Below are positions 1-9,400 of a DNA stretch of 36,674 bases, in pieces; positions within the stretch are counted from its first letter, which is position 1, and every line of letters starts with the position of its first letter. Source of the DNA: an uncultured Anaerolineae bacterium (GTDB lineage Bacteria > Chloroflexota > Anaerolineae > CG2-30-64-16); contig CAKZKT010000011.1 of NCBI GenBank assembly GCA_937124585.1, positions 1 through 36,674 on the forward strand. The letters run 5' to 3'. The translations under genes were made by a program, and so were the position numbers. The notes below the pieces were generated by a model, which saw only the letters and a list, made by a program, of their open reading frames with translations, had not been told where the DNA came from and searched no databases.

Positions 1-30
1 GTGCCAGGCACTCTGCAAGATGCCTGGCAC
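1..30. repeat. GTGCCAGGCAC hairpin repeat, copy 1
   Basis: Ten-base arms GTGCCAGGCA and TGCCTGGCAC enclose a 10-base loop. The same sequence recurs 45 bases further on, and related hairpins lie in several other gene gaps of the window. It is probably a REP-like dispersed palindrome. The window edge may cut its left flank. Confidence 0.85.
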
Positions 31-42
31 GTCTGGGCCATC

Positions 43-76
43 ACGTGCCAGGCACTCTGCAAGATGCCTGGCACGT
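43..76. repeat. GTGCCAGGCAC hairpin repeat, copy 2
   Basis: Arms ACGTGCCAGGCA and TGCCTGGCACGT enclose the same loop as copy 1, so the two form a tandem pair with a 45-base period. It lies just upstream of the RACo start and would form a stem in the leader if transcription starts further upstream. Confidence 0.88.
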
Positions 77-109
77 CGGCTGTGGTTTAGCGTCCGGCAG
101 CGATAAGCG

Positions 110-2128
110 ATGAGTATCTACACCGTTCATTTTCAGCCTGGCGATAAAGTCGTGCAGGTGCCTGGTGGCACGATGCTGGCCGATGCCGCGCGGCTGGCTG
201 GATTTGACCTGAATCAGCCGTGCGGCGGCCAGGGTCGCTGTGGCCGTTGCGCGGTGATCGTAGATGAGACCCGCTCGGCCGTGCGGCGCCGCTCGACCAT
301 GCGCCTGTCCGCGGAGGATGTGGCGGCCGGCTACGCGCTGGCCTGCCAAACGGTGATCGAGGGCGATGCCTGGGTCACCGTGCCGCCCCAGCAGGCCATC
401 GAGCGCCGGCTGACCACGCACAAAGCCGCGGCCCGTATCGAGGCACCGTTCGACTATCAGCCGCGACGCCACCAGCCGATCCAGCGTTACTACCTGCGCC
501 TGCCGCCGCCCGACCTTTCCGACCAGACCGATGACTGGTCGCGCGTCGTGCGCGAGCTGGCTCGCTTCGGCGTGGAAAACCCGCAGGTTAGCCTGGCCGT
601 CCTGCGCGAGATGCCGCGCATCCTGCGCGCCATTTCACCAGAGGAGAAGAGCGACGCACAGCCGTCGGCGGATGAAGAGGTGCCCGAGCTCTGGCGCGCT
701 GCCGCCGAGCCGTGGCAGGTGACGGCGGTTGTCGCCCTGGACACCTGGGATCGGCCGCATGGCCCGCCGCAGCTGCTGGCACTTTTGCCCGGCGATCGCA
801 CCGACCGCAACCTCGGCGCGGCAATTGACATCGGCACCACCACGGTGACCGTGTGGCTGGTGGATCTGGAAAGCGGCGAGGTGATCGCGCAGGCCAGCGA
901 CTACAACGGTCAGATCGCCCGCGGGGAAGACGTCATCTCGCGCATCATCTACGCCCGGAAGCCGGGCCACCTGGTCGAGCTGCAAGATCTGGTCGTCGGG
1001 ACGGTGAATCGCCTGCTCCAGGCGGTTTGCCAGCAGGTGCACGCGACGCCGGACGAGATCATGAAGTTGACGATCGCCGGCAACACGACTATGATCCATT
1101 TGTTGCTGGCGATTCCGCCGGAGTCTATCCGGCTGGCGCCGTTCATCCCGGTGGTCAACTGTCCGCCGACGCTCTCGGCCGGCGAGCTGGGCTTGATCGT
1201 ACATCCGCAGGCTGTGGTGGATATCTTGCCCGGCGTGGCCAGCTACGTCGGTGCCGACATCAGCGCGGGCGTGCTCAGCGCGCGCATGGACGAGACACCA
1301 GAGCTGACCCTCTTCATTGACGTCGGCACCAACGGCGAGACGGTGCTCGGCAATGCCGATTGGCTGGTCACCTGCGCGTGTTCGGCCGGGCCGGCGTTTG
1401 AGGGCGCCGGCGTGGAACACGGCATGCGGGCCACGGTGGGCGCAATCGAAGAGGTGTGGATCAACAACGAAACCATCGAACCGACCTATCGCGTGATCGG
1501 CCGCGAGGGCGAAAAGCCGCGCGGCATTTGCGGCTCTGGCCTGCTGTCTCTGCTCGCCGAGATGTTCGTGACCGGTGTGATAGACAAGGCCGGCAATTTG
1601 CAGATGGGTGCCTCTCCGCGCATCCGCGAGGGCCGTCACGGGCCGGAGTATGTGGTCGCCTGGGGCCATGAGACGGCCACCGGCGAAGACATCACGATCA
1701 CCAAAGTGGACATTGACAACCTGATGCGCGCCAAGGCCGCCATCTATGCCGGCTTTACCGTGATGGCGCAGAGCGTCGGCGTGGATCTGGCCGATGTGTC
1801 CACGATGTTGATCGGCGGCTCGTTCGGCCAGTACATCAACGTGGAGAAGGCGGTGCAGATCGGCCTCCTGCCCGATCTGCCTGCGCCGCCCGGCAGCGCG
1901 TCGCCGTGGGATCGCTTCAAATTCCTGGGCAACACGGCCATTCGCGGTGCCTATATGGCGCTCCTGCGCCGCGATGTGCGCGCCCATCTGAACGATGTGG
2001 CCCGCATGATGACTTACCTGGAGCTGTCTGCTGACAACACCTTCTACGACGCATTCATGTCGGCCATGTTCTTGCCCCACACCGATATCAGACAATTCCC
2101 GACGGTGGAGGCGATCCTGAAGCGGTGA
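110..2128 (+). CDS. RACo: reductive activator of the corrinoid protein (ferredoxin + DUF4445 ASKHA ATPase)
   Basis: The 672-residue protein has an N-terminal plant-type [2Fe-2S] domain with Cys38, Cys44, Cys47 and Cys79 (CGGQGRCGRC motif, then LACQ). A linker leads to a C-terminal actin-like ATP-binding domain that begins at AIDIGTTTVTVWL near residue 238 and carries glycine-rich phosphate loops (DVGTNGE, GGSFGQ). RACo proteins use ATP hydrolysis to drive reduction of inactive Co(II) corrinoid protein to Co(I) so that it can again accept a methyl group. Length and domain order fit the acetogen RACo/AcsV family. The cluster with CooC and AcsE supports service of the CoFeSP of the acetyl-CoA pathway rather than of an O-demethylase system, though related activators in demethylase systems look alike. 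Confidence 0.88.
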   Translation: MSIYTVHFQPGDKVVQVPGGTMLADAARLAGFDLNQPCGGQGRCGRCAVIVDETRSAVRRRSTMRLSAEDVAAGYALACQTVIEGDAWVTVPPQQAIERRLTTHKAAARIEAPFDYQPRRHQPIQRYYLRLPPPDLSDQTDDWSRVVRELARFGVENPQVSLAVLREMPRILRAISPEEKSDAQPSADEEVPELWRAAAEPWQVTAVVALDTWDRPHGPPQLLALLPGDRTDRNLGAAIDIGTTTVTVWLVDLESGEVIAQASDYNGQIARGEDVISRIIYARKPGHLVELQDLVVGTVNRLLQAVCQQVHATPDEIMKLTIAGNTTMIHLLLAIPPESIRLAPFIPVVNCPPTLSAGELGLIVHPQAVVDILPGVASYVGADISAGVLSARMDETPELTLFIDVGTNGETVLGNADWLVTCACSAGPAFEGAGVEHGMRATVGAIEEVWINNETIEPTYRVIGREGEKPRGICGSGLLSLLAEMFVTGVIDKAGNLQMGASPRIREGRHGPEYVVAWGHETATGEDITITKVDIDNLMRAKAAIYAGFTVMAQSVGVDLADVSTMLIGGSFGQYINVEKAVQIGLLPDLPAPPGSASPWDRFKFLGNTAIRGAYMALLRRDVRAHLNDVARMMTYLELSADNTFYDAFMSAMFLPHTDIRQFPTVEAILKR

Positions 2129-2148
2129 CCGATCAGTGAGGAGGTAAT

Positions 2149-2730
2149 ATGGCTGCCGCTACCCTGCCAGTCGAACAATTGACCAGCTATCGTCACCTGA
2201 TCACGCTGCCTGATGGGATGCGTGTGTTGTTGCGGCCGCTGGTACCCAAAGATCGTGACGCGTTGGTGGCGCTTTTTGCCGGCCTGGCGCCTTCTGAGAC
2301 GCAGTATTTCCGCAGCAACATCGCAGATCCGCAGGTCGTGGCCTTGTGGGCCGAGAAGCCGGATTATACCAGCGTCTTTCCGCTCGTGGCGGTGGTCGGC
2401 GATCGCATTGTCGGCAATGCAACCCTCCACTTCGGTAAAGGCTATACCCGACATATCGCCGAGATCCGCATCTTTCTCATGAAAGAGTATCGCCGCCACG
2501 GCATCGGCACGGCCATGATCCGCGCGCAGGTAGAGATTGCGCGCAAGCTCGGCCTCCATCAGCTGATCGCCGAGGTGGTCGAGAGCCAGCCGCAGGTGAT
2601 CCATGCCTTCGAACGGCTCGGCTTCGAGCGTCAATTCGCCTGGAAAGACATGTTCATGACGCCCGATGGCGAAACGCTGGACATGGTTGTGCTCGTGTAC
2701 TATTTGAAGCGGCCGACCGATAGCTTTTGA
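2149..2730 (+). CDS. GNAT-family N-acetyltransferase
   Basis: The 193-residue protein has a GNAT fold. The acetyl-CoA pyrophosphate loop is seen as EYRRHGIGTAMI (about residues 115-126), preceded by a beta strand (AEIRIFLM) and followed by FERLGFERQ near the C terminus. A strong Shine-Dalgarno GAGGAGG at 2138-2144 fixes the ATG start, 20 bases after the RACo stop, and CooC follows 12 bases later, so it is cotranscribed with carbonyl-branch maintenance genes. The substrate cannot be read from the sequence. A role in protein acetylation that responds to acetyl-CoA is only a guess from position. Confidence 0.8.
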   Translation: MAAATLPVEQLTSYRHLITLPDGMRVLLRPLVPKDRDALVALFAGLAPSETQYFRSNIADPQVVALWAEKPDYTSVFPLVAVVGDRIVGNATLHFGKGYTRHIAEIRIFLMKEYRRHGIGTAMIRAQVEIARKLGLHQLIAEVVESQPQVIHAFERLGFERQFAWKDMFMTPDGETLDMVVLVYYLKRPTDSF

Positions 2731-2742
2731 ACGGAGCACTGC

Positions 2743-3492
2743 ATGACAGTCACCATCGCGGTCGCCGGCAAGGGCGGGACGGGAAAAACGACCCTGGCCG
2801 GCTTGCTTGTACGCTATCTGATTCGGAATCGGCCCGGCAAGAAGGTGTTGGCCATTGACGCCGATCCGAGCAGCAACCTCCATCTCGTGCTCGGCCTGCC
2901 CCTGACGCAGACCGTCGGCGATATCCGCGAGGAGTCGCGGACGGGTGTTGGGCCTGGCCAATCGCGCACCGAGTGGCTCAACTATGCGGTGCGCATGGCC
3001 GTGGAAGAGGGGGATGATTGCGATCTGCTGGCCATGGGCCGGCCCGAGGGCCAGGGCTGTTACTGCGCGGCAAACCACATGCTGCGCAGCATCATGGATG
3101 GCATTGCCGCCAGCTACGATTACGTGGTGATGGACAACGAGGCCGGCATGGAGCATCTCAGCCGGCGCACCACGCGCGACGTGGATCACCTGCTGCTGGT
3201 GAGCGATGCCAGCTTGCGCGGCATGGCCGCAGCCGAGGCCATGGTCGGCCTCAGCCGAGAGCTGGAGATCAACGTCCGCAACATCTACCTGGTGATCAAC
3301 CGCGTGATCGGCGAAATGCCGCCCACGCTCAGGGCGAAGACCGAGACGCTGAGCATACCGTTGCTGGCGGTGTTGCCCTACGACCCGCTGCTGGTGGAAT
3401 TCGATGGCCAGGGCCGGCCGCTGGTGGAATTGCCCGATGATGCGCCGATCAGCGAGGCTGTGGCGAGCGTAGCGCAGCGCCTGCTTGCCTGA
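2743..3492 (+). CDS. cooC: CooC-type nickel-insertion ATPase for CODH/ACS
   Basis: The 249-residue MinD/ParA-like ATPase has a deviant Walker A, GKGGTGKTT, at residues 9-17 (Lys10 and Lys15) and a switch region DADPSSN at 39-45. The family-specific CxC motif is present as Cys106-Tyr-Cys108 followed by AANHMLR. In CooC the CxC cysteines of two subunits bind metal at the dimer interface, and ATP-driven dimerisation is coupled to nickel delivery to carbon monoxide dehydrogenase or acetyl-CoA synthase. The gene lies between RACo/GNAT and a HEAT-repeat gene with short gaps. The CODH/ACS genes it would serve are not in this window. Confidence 0.88.
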   Translation: MTVTIAVAGKGGTGKTTLAGLLVRYLIRNRPGKKVLAIDADPSSNLHLVLGLPLTQTVGDIREESRTGVGPGQSRTEWLNYAVRMAVEEGDDCDLLAMGRPEGQGCYCAANHMLRSIMDGIAASYDYVVMDNEAGMEHLSRRTTRDVDHLLLVSDASLRGMAAAEAMVGLSRELEINVRNIYLVINRVIGEMPPTLRAKTETLSIPLLAVLPYDPLLVEFDGQGRPLVELPDDAPISEAVASVAQRLLA

Positions 3493-3509
3493 CAGGCCCG
3501 GAGGTGACC

Positions 3510-4316
3510 ATGTCCGAAGAAACCTATCGCACGATTCGCGAGCTGCTGGCCAGTCATGACCCGGCCGACCTGCAGCGCGGGCTGGCTCTGGTTCGCGAGG
3601 CGGCCCGCGAGGCCGGACCGGAGCTGTGTGGCCAGTTGTGCGACATGATCCTGCCGCTTTTCTACATTGACCCACTGGATCATCCAGAACACATGCCGGT
3701 GATCGAAGAGGCGATTCATGTCGTGGCCGGCCTGGGCGAGGCAGTCATCTCGACCCTGATCCAGAACCTGGAGATGGGCGATGTCAAGGCGCAGATGGCG
3801 ATTGCGTCCGCGTTGGGCTGGATGGGCGCGCGAGCGATTGATCCTCTGCTTGTCGAATATACGTCCACCTGCCCCGAGCCGTCGTGTCGTGCCTTCTTGC
3901 TCTATGCGCTGGGCAAGATCAAATCGCCGGAGATCGTCAAGGCCGTACCGATCGCGATCGCGGCGGCGCGTTCGGCCGAGCTGGAACTGCGCGATACGGC
4001 CACCCGGGCCCTGGGGAAGTTCGTGGAATCCATTCCGCCGGGCGGCCTGGCCGAAGATGTGCGCCAGGCCATGCTGGAGGTGCTGTTGCACAACCTGGGC
4101 GATTATAGCCCCGGCGTGCGCGCCAAAGCGGTGCGCAGCTTGGGCAAGATGGCTCGCTACGGTCATCTGACAGGCCGCGAGCGTTGGGAGCTGGCCGCCC
4201 GACTGCGTCGGATTCTGGGGCTGGACGAACAGTTCGAGTGGGACCGCGCGTACGTGGTGCGCAAGGAGGCACAGGAAGCACTGTTGCACGCAGACCCCTC
4301 GGGCTTCCGTGGCTGA
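3510..4316 (+). CDS. HEAT-repeat protein in the acetyl-CoA pathway cluster
   Basis: The 268-residue protein consists almost wholly of alternating short helices in HEAT/PBS-lyase style. Examples are the helical pair around AQMAIASALGWMGARAI, the segment ALGKIKSPEIVKAVPIAI, and SPGVRAKAVRSLGKMARYG. No catalytic motif, signal peptide or membrane segment is visible. I chose ATG 3510 because the Shine-Dalgarno GGAGGTG lies at 3500-3506, although a GTG at 3504 is in frame. Such repeats usually make protein-binding scaffolds. Its place between CooC and AcsE suggests it assists assembly or docking of corrinoid or CODH/ACS proteins, which is inference only. Confidence 0.8.
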   Translation: MSEETYRTIRELLASHDPADLQRGLALVREAAREAGPELCGQLCDMILPLFYIDPLDHPEHMPVIEEAIHVVAGLGEAVISTLIQNLEMGDVKAQMAIASALGWMGARAIDPLLVEYTSTCPEPSCRAFLLYALGKIKSPEIVKAVPIAIAAARSAELELRDTATRALGKFVESIPPGGLAEDVRQAMLEVLLHNLGDYSPGVRAKAVRSLGKMARYGHLTGRERWELAARLRRILGLDEQFEWDRAYVVRKEAQEALLHADPSGFRG

Positions 4317-4385
4317 CCTCGAACCGCTGTTAACGCATGGAAACCCGAAGGGCCTCAATCTGCTATCCGCAAAGGGAGGAAGATC

Positions 4386-5297
4386 ATGAGAATTATCGGC
4401 GAAAACATCCATATTCTGTCGCCCAAAGTCAAAGAGGCGCTTGCCAATCGTGATCGGGCGTTTTTTCAGGATCTGGCCAGGCGTCAGGTGGCGGCCGGTG
4501 CGTGGGCGATTGATCTGAACATCGGCCCGCAGAGAAAGCTGGGCCATGAGATCCTGCCGTGGCTGGTGGATGCCGTGCAGGAAGCGGTGGATGTCCCTCT
4601 CTGTCTGGACACCACCAACCTGGCTGCCATCGAGGCCGCATGCGAGATCGTCAAACGCCAGCCGATCATCAACTCCACATCGGCGGAGGCCGAGCGGCTG
4701 GAGAAAGTGCCGCTGGTGGCCGCGAAATATCACACCAAGCTGATCGCCCTGACCATGGAGGCCGAGGGCATTCCGGTAGCGGCCGAAGCGCGCGTCAACA
4801 TCGCGCTGGAAAAGCTGATCCCGCGCTGCGAAGAGGTGGGGTTGCCGCTCGAAGACGTGTTCATTGACCCGCTGGTGCTCACGGTCAGCGGCTGTCAGCA
4901 GTACGTGCCCGAATGCATCGAGGCGGTACGCATCCTCAAGGAGACCGGCGCCGGGGTGCAGGTTGGCTTGAGCAACGTCTCGAACGCGGTACCCAACGAG
5001 ATGCGCCCATTGATCAACCGTGTCTACTGCGTCATGCTCATGGGGGCTGGACTGGACACGATGATCGCCGATCCGCTGGACAAGAAGCTGAACGAATTCA
5101 TCCGGATCGTTGAGCAACGCGATGACAGCACGCCGCTGGGCCGCCTGCTCCTGGCCCTCCACGATGCCGTCGCCGCCAATGAAGAGCTCAGCCCCGACGC
5201 TGTAGACTTCTCCGATCCCGATCAGGTCGCTGTCTGGAAGACCGTGCAAATCCTGTTGAACAAAGTGATTTACGCGGACTCGTATCTGCGGGTGTGA
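4386..5297 (+). CDS. acsE: AcsE: methyltetrahydrofolate:corrinoid/iron-sulfur protein methyltransferase
   Basis: The 303-residue TIM-barrel pterin-binding protein moves the methyl group of methyl-H4folate to Co(I) of the CoFeSP. It begins MRIIGENIHI like the Moorella enzyme. It keeps DLNIGP (43-48), the pterin-binding LCLDTTN with Asp75, INSTSAE with Asn96, FIDPL with Asp161, and GLSNVS with Asn197, the residue type that aids methyl-group protonation. It is about 40 residues longer than the 262-residue Moorella protein because of an insertion near 236-280, before the conserved end VYADSY. A Shine-Dalgarno AGGGAGGA at 4373-4380 supports the start. It links the methyl branch encoded downstream to the CODH/ACS machinery served by the upstream genes. 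Confidence 0.92.
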   Translation: MRIIGENIHILSPKVKEALANRDRAFFQDLARRQVAAGAWAIDLNIGPQRKLGHEILPWLVDAVQEAVDVPLCLDTTNLAAIEAACEIVKRQPIINSTSAEAERLEKVPLVAAKYHTKLIALTMEAEGIPVAAEARVNIALEKLIPRCEEVGLPLEDVFIDPLVLTVSGCQQYVPECIEAVRILKETGAGVQVGLSNVSNAVPNEMRPLINRVYCVMLMGAGLDTMIADPLDKKLNEFIRIVEQRDDSTPLGRLLLALHDAVAANEELSPDAVDFSDPDQVAVWKTVQILLNKVIYADSYLRV

Positions 5298-5414
5298 GTT
5301 GGAAGATTGACAGCGACGCGCATCGGGCATGCTGCGCGAGGCGCCGCATGTGATGGCGGCCGGAGCAATCGCTCGAAATGCGCAGAATGCTGATCGAACA
5401 CAGGAGTACATCGC

Positions 5415-6299
5415 ATGACTGCCAAGCTTATTGACGGAAAAGCCATCGCCGAAGCAGTGCGCCAGGAAGCGGCCGTCGAGACGGCGCGACTGAAGGCGCT
5501 CACCGGCCAGCTGCCCACCCTGGCGGCTGTGCTGGTGGGCGACAACCCGGCCTCGCAGACGTATGTCGCATCCAAGGGCAAGGCGTGTGAAGAGGCGGGC
5601 ATGGGCTCTATCACGCATCGGCTGCCCGCCACGGCCACCCAGCAGGAGGTCGAAGACCTGGTGCGGGCGCTCAACGCCGACCCGGCCGTGAACGGCATTC
5701 TGGTGCAGCTGCCGCTGCCCAAGGGCCTGAACGAGCAGGCCGTGCTCGACCTGATCAGCCTGAGCAAGGACGTGGACGGGTTCCACCCCATGAACATCGG
5801 CCAGCTGGTGATGAAGGGCCGCACGCCGCAGTTCGTCCCGTGCACGCCGGCCGGCTGCATCGAGCTGCTGGTGCGTTCCGGCATCGAGATCGCAGGCAAG
5901 GATGCGGTGGTGGTGGGCCGCAGCAACATCGTGGGCGTGCCGGTGGCCGCGCTGCTGCAAAACGCCGACGCCACGGTGACGGTCTGCCACAGCAAGACGC
6001 GTGATCTGCCGGACAAAGTGCGCCGCGCCGATATCGTGGTGGCGGCTATCGGCCGGCCCGAATATGTGCGGGGCGATTGGATCAAGCCGGGCGCGGCCGT
6101 GATTGACGTGGGCATCAACCGCATTGACGACCCGACCAAGAAGAGCGGCTTCCGCCTGGTCGGCGACGTCAACTTCGCCGAGGCGGTCGAGGTGGCCGGC
6201 TGGATCACCCCCGTTCCTGGCGGGGTGGGGCCGATGACCATCGCCATGCTGCTGACGAACACAGTGCGCGCGTTCAAGTTGCAGCACGGGTTGGCGTGA
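5415..6299 (+). CDS. folD: FolD: methylenetetrahydrofolate dehydrogenase / methenyltetrahydrofolate cyclohydrolase
   Basis: The 294-residue bifunctional enzyme interconverts 10-formyl-, 5,10-methenyl- and 5,10-methylene-H4folate using NAD(P). The active-site YVASKGKACEEAGM segment carries the family lysine. QLPLPKGLNE, DVDGFHPMN and PCTPAGC follow in the usual order. The Rossmann segment VVVGRSNIVGVPVA and the C-terminal PVPGGVGPMTIAML signature complete the protein. Length is typical (about 285-300). It supplies methylene-H4folate to the MetF proteins downstream. The 117-base gap before it shows no clear promoter or hairpin. Formate-H4folate ligase, the preceding step, is not in the window. 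Confidence 0.96.
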   Translation: MTAKLIDGKAIAEAVRQEAAVETARLKALTGQLPTLAAVLVGDNPASQTYVASKGKACEEAGMGSITHRLPATATQQEVEDLVRALNADPAVNGILVQLPLPKGLNEQAVLDLISLSKDVDGFHPMNIGQLVMKGRTPQFVPCTPAGCIELLVRSGIEIAGKDAVVVGRSNIVGVPVAALLQNADATVTVCHSKTRDLPDKVRRADIVVAAIGRPEYVRGDWIKPGAAVIDVGINRIDDPTKKSGFRLVGDVNFAEAVEVAGWITPVPGGVGPMTIAMLLTNTVRAFKLQHGLA

Positions 6300-6313
6300 A
6301 ACGCGCAGCCGAA

Positions 6314-6345
6314 CGTACCTGGCACCTGTTGAGGTGCCAGGTACG
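6314..6345. repeat. GTGCCAGGCAC-family hairpin repeat, copy 3 (inverted order)
   Basis: Perfect 14-base arms CGTACCTGGCACCT and AGGTGCCAGGTACG enclose a 4-base loop. It belongs to the same family as the copies at 1, 43, 9604 and 24739 but has a TACC variant at the base of the stem. It sits in the folD-hdrA1 gap and could act as a stem at the mRNA end or boundary, though no U-tract follows. Confidence 0.85.
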
Positions 6346-6409
6346 CGATGGCACGTAATACGAAATTCGAGCCCAGGTGACCGGCATCATAGCAGGTTGT
6401 TTGCGCCGG

Positions 6410-6418
6410 TGGTAGAAT
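6410..6418 (+). promoter_or_regulatory. Candidate extended -10 promoter before hdrA1
   Basis: TGG-TAGAAT resembles an extended -10 element (TGn followed by a TATAAT-like box) about 45 bases before the hdrA1 ATG. No good -35 box is seen at the proper distance. It could give the Hdr block its own transcript after the hairpin that follows folD. The evidence is weak. Confidence 0.3.
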
Positions 6419-6462
6419 AATGCAACAAACAGCACATAGTGCTTGACCGGGGGAACAACGTC

Positions 6463-9400
6463 ATGGTTGAACTGCCTCTTTCGGATGCAAGTATGCGGCG
6501 CGAGATCGGCAACGTCATGGTGATCGGCGGCGGCGTGGCCGGGATGCGCGCGGCGGTGGACCTGGCCGAGGCCGGTCTGCAGGTGTATCTGGTCGAGTCC
6601 GCCCCGGCGTTGGGCGGTCGCGTCGCCCAGCTGGGCTACATGTTCCCCACGCACGACTGCGTCCTCTGTCGCGGCACTTCGGATCACGGTTACGGCTGCA
6701 CCCGGCCCGCGATCTCGCCCGCGTTCCAGGATCATAACCTGCACCCCAATATCCGCGTCCTCACGCTGACCAACGTCATCCGCGTCGATGGGCAGGCGGG
6801 CGACTTTCGCGTGGTTTTGCGCCATGAGCCGCGCTATGTGGACCCGGCGCGCTGCATCAACTGCGACATGTGCTCGCTGGTGTGCCCGGTGACGCTGCCC
6901 AGCAGTTTTCAGCAGGAGCTAGCCACGCGCAAAGCCGCCTACAAGCTGGCGGTTCGCTCGATCCCCAATGCCTATATCATTGACCGCGGCCCGTACTGCG
7001 ACGACTGCGGCCGCTGCGTGGCGGTGTGCCCGACACAGTGCATCAACCTGAACGAAGAACCGAGGGAGTTGGAGGTGCACGTCGGCGCGATCATCATGGC
7101 GCTGGGCTACGATCTGGCCGACGCGCGCGAGTACGAGGAGTTCGGCTTCGGACGCTATCCCAACGTCATCCATAGCATGCAGTACGAGCGCCTGGCCAGC
7201 CGTTCCGGCCCCACCGAGGGGATCGTGCTCCGGCCGTCCGACGGGCAGCGGCCCAAGCGCATCGCCTGGCTGCAATGCGTCGGCTCGCGCGATCAAAAGC
7301 ATCCGTACTGCTCCTCCATCTGCTGCATGTACGCCACCAAAGAGGCGATGATCGCCAAGGAGCGGTTGCCCGGCGTCCATGCCCAGGTCTTCATGATGGA
7401 TGAGCGAGCGTTCAACAAGGAGTTCAACGCCTACTACGAGACAGCGCGGCGCAAGTTCGGCGTGGAGTACACGCGCGCCCGCATTTCGTTCATCAAGGAA
7501 GATCCGGAGACCAAGGACCTGCTCTTGCACTACCCCGGCCCCGACGGCAAGATGGTGACCGATCGGTTCGACATGGTGGTGCTGTCGCTGGGCACTGTGC
7601 CCCCGCGTTCCGCCGGAGAGCTGGCCAGGGAGCTGGGCATCGAGCTGAACCCGTACGGTTTCTGCCAGACCGACAAGTTCATGCCGCTGGAGACCAGTGT
7701 GCCCGGCGTCTACGTGTGCGGCACCTTCCTCTCGCCCAAGGAGATCTCCGAGACTTTCCTGGATGCTTCCGGCGCGGCCGGCGAGGTGATGCGCCTGCTG
7801 CGTAGCCAGCTGGGGCGCAGCCCTTCCAGCCGCCAGTATCCCTTCCTGTCGGCCGACGGCGAGTTCCCCGAGGAGCGGGATGTGAGCGGCGAACCGCCCC
7901 GGGTGGGGGTGTTCGTTTGTCGCTGCGAGCCCGCCATTGACGGCACGCTCGACACACAGGGGATCCGCGATTTTGCGCTGAAGTTGCCCGGCGTGGTTCA
8001 TGCCGAGCTGTTGGCCTATGGCTGTCAGGAACCCGATCTGCGACGCATCCGCCAGGCCGTTGTGGAGCGGAATTTGAACCGGGTGGTGATCGCGGGCTGT
8101 TCGCCGCGCACCCATGAGCCGCTCTTCCAGCGGATCGTCCGTCAGGCCGGGCTGAACCCGTATCTGCTCTCGATGGCCAACATCCGCGAACAGTGCGCCT
8201 GGGTGCACGAGGGCCAGCCCGATCTGGCGACGCGCAAGGCCAAAGAGACGGTGCGCATGGCGGTCGAGCGCGTCCGCCGGGCGCAGCCGGTGCACAGGCT
8301 CAGCGTGGCGCCGACGCGGCGGGCGCTCGTCATCGGCGGCGGCGTGGCCGGCATGCAGGCGGCCCTTTCCATTGCCGACGCAGGCTATAACGTGACGCTG
8401 GTGGAGCGCAACGCCCAATTGGGCGGCAACCTGCGCCATATCTTCTACGTGGCCGAGGGGCAGAACCCGCAGCGGCTGTTGCGCGATCTGGTCAACCGCG
8501 TGCGCGGCCATGAGCGCATCGAGGTGTTCACCCGCTCCGAGGTGAAGTCGCACACCGGCCGCACTGGCGACTTTCGCTCGGTGGTGGTGACGCACACCGG
8601 GCCGCTGGATGTGGAGACCGAGGTGCGCCACGCGGTGACCATCGTCGCCACCGGCGGCGAGGAGTGGCGCGGGGACGTCTACATGCTCGGTCAGGATGAG
8701 CGCGTCGTCACGCAGCTGGACCTGGAGGAGATCATCGTTCATCGGCCGGAGGAGATCACGCGGCTCAAGCAGGTCGTGATGATCCAGTGCGTGCATCCGC
8801 CCTCGGAGGTGGACTATTGCAGCCGGGTGTGCTGCACCAACACCATGAAGAACGCCATCCGGGTGAAGATGCTCAACCCGGGCTGCCAGGTGTACGTTCT
8901 CTACAAGGACATGATCACCTACGGTTTCCGCGAGCAGTTCTACACCGAGGCGCGGCGCCGCGGGGTGATCTTCATGCGCTACGATGAGCAGCATCTGCCG
9001 CAGGTGAGCCGGGCGGACGACGGCCGGCTCGAAGTGCGGGCCTGGGAGCAGGTTTTCGGCCGCGAGATCACCCTCACGCCCGACCTGGTGGCGCTGAGCA
9101 TGGCCGTGGTGCCCTCGCCCGGCACCGCGGAGCTGGCGAAGATCCTGGATGTGCCGCTGTCGGTGGAGGGCTTTTTCCAGGAAGCGCACCTCAAGATGCG
9201 GCCGATGGACTTCATGGACGAGGGCATCTTCATGGCGGGGATGTCCCATTATCCCAAGTTCATCGAGGAGGCGATCACCAACGCGCAGGCCGCGGCCGCG
9301 CGGGCCATCACTCTGCTGGCCAAGGAGCCGCTTTACTACGGCGGCCCCGTCGCGGTGGTGGACCAGGACAAGTGCGTCGGCTGTCTGACCTGCGTGCGCA

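Noticed and set aside
1-76. Two identical hairpin units 45 bases apart taken as a CRISPR remnant
   Set aside because: The units are perfect palindromes with only about 14 bases between them, and the same element occurs singly in other gaps. There are no cas genes.
635-2095. A 486-codon minus-strand open frame opposite RACo
   Set aside because: It is fully covered by the well-supported RACo gene, and its composition is typical of antisense GC-rich frames.
3378-6287. A 969-codon open frame on the minus strand opposite cooC, the HEAT-repeat gene, acsE and folD
   Set aside because: It lies antisense to four clear genes in a GC-rich region where the opposite frame rarely meets stops. The translation is His/Arg/Gln-rich and shows no domain.
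6919-9249. A 776-codon minus-strand open frame opposite hdrA1
   Set aside because: It is a compositional shadow of hdrA1, with no ribosome site or recognisable domain.
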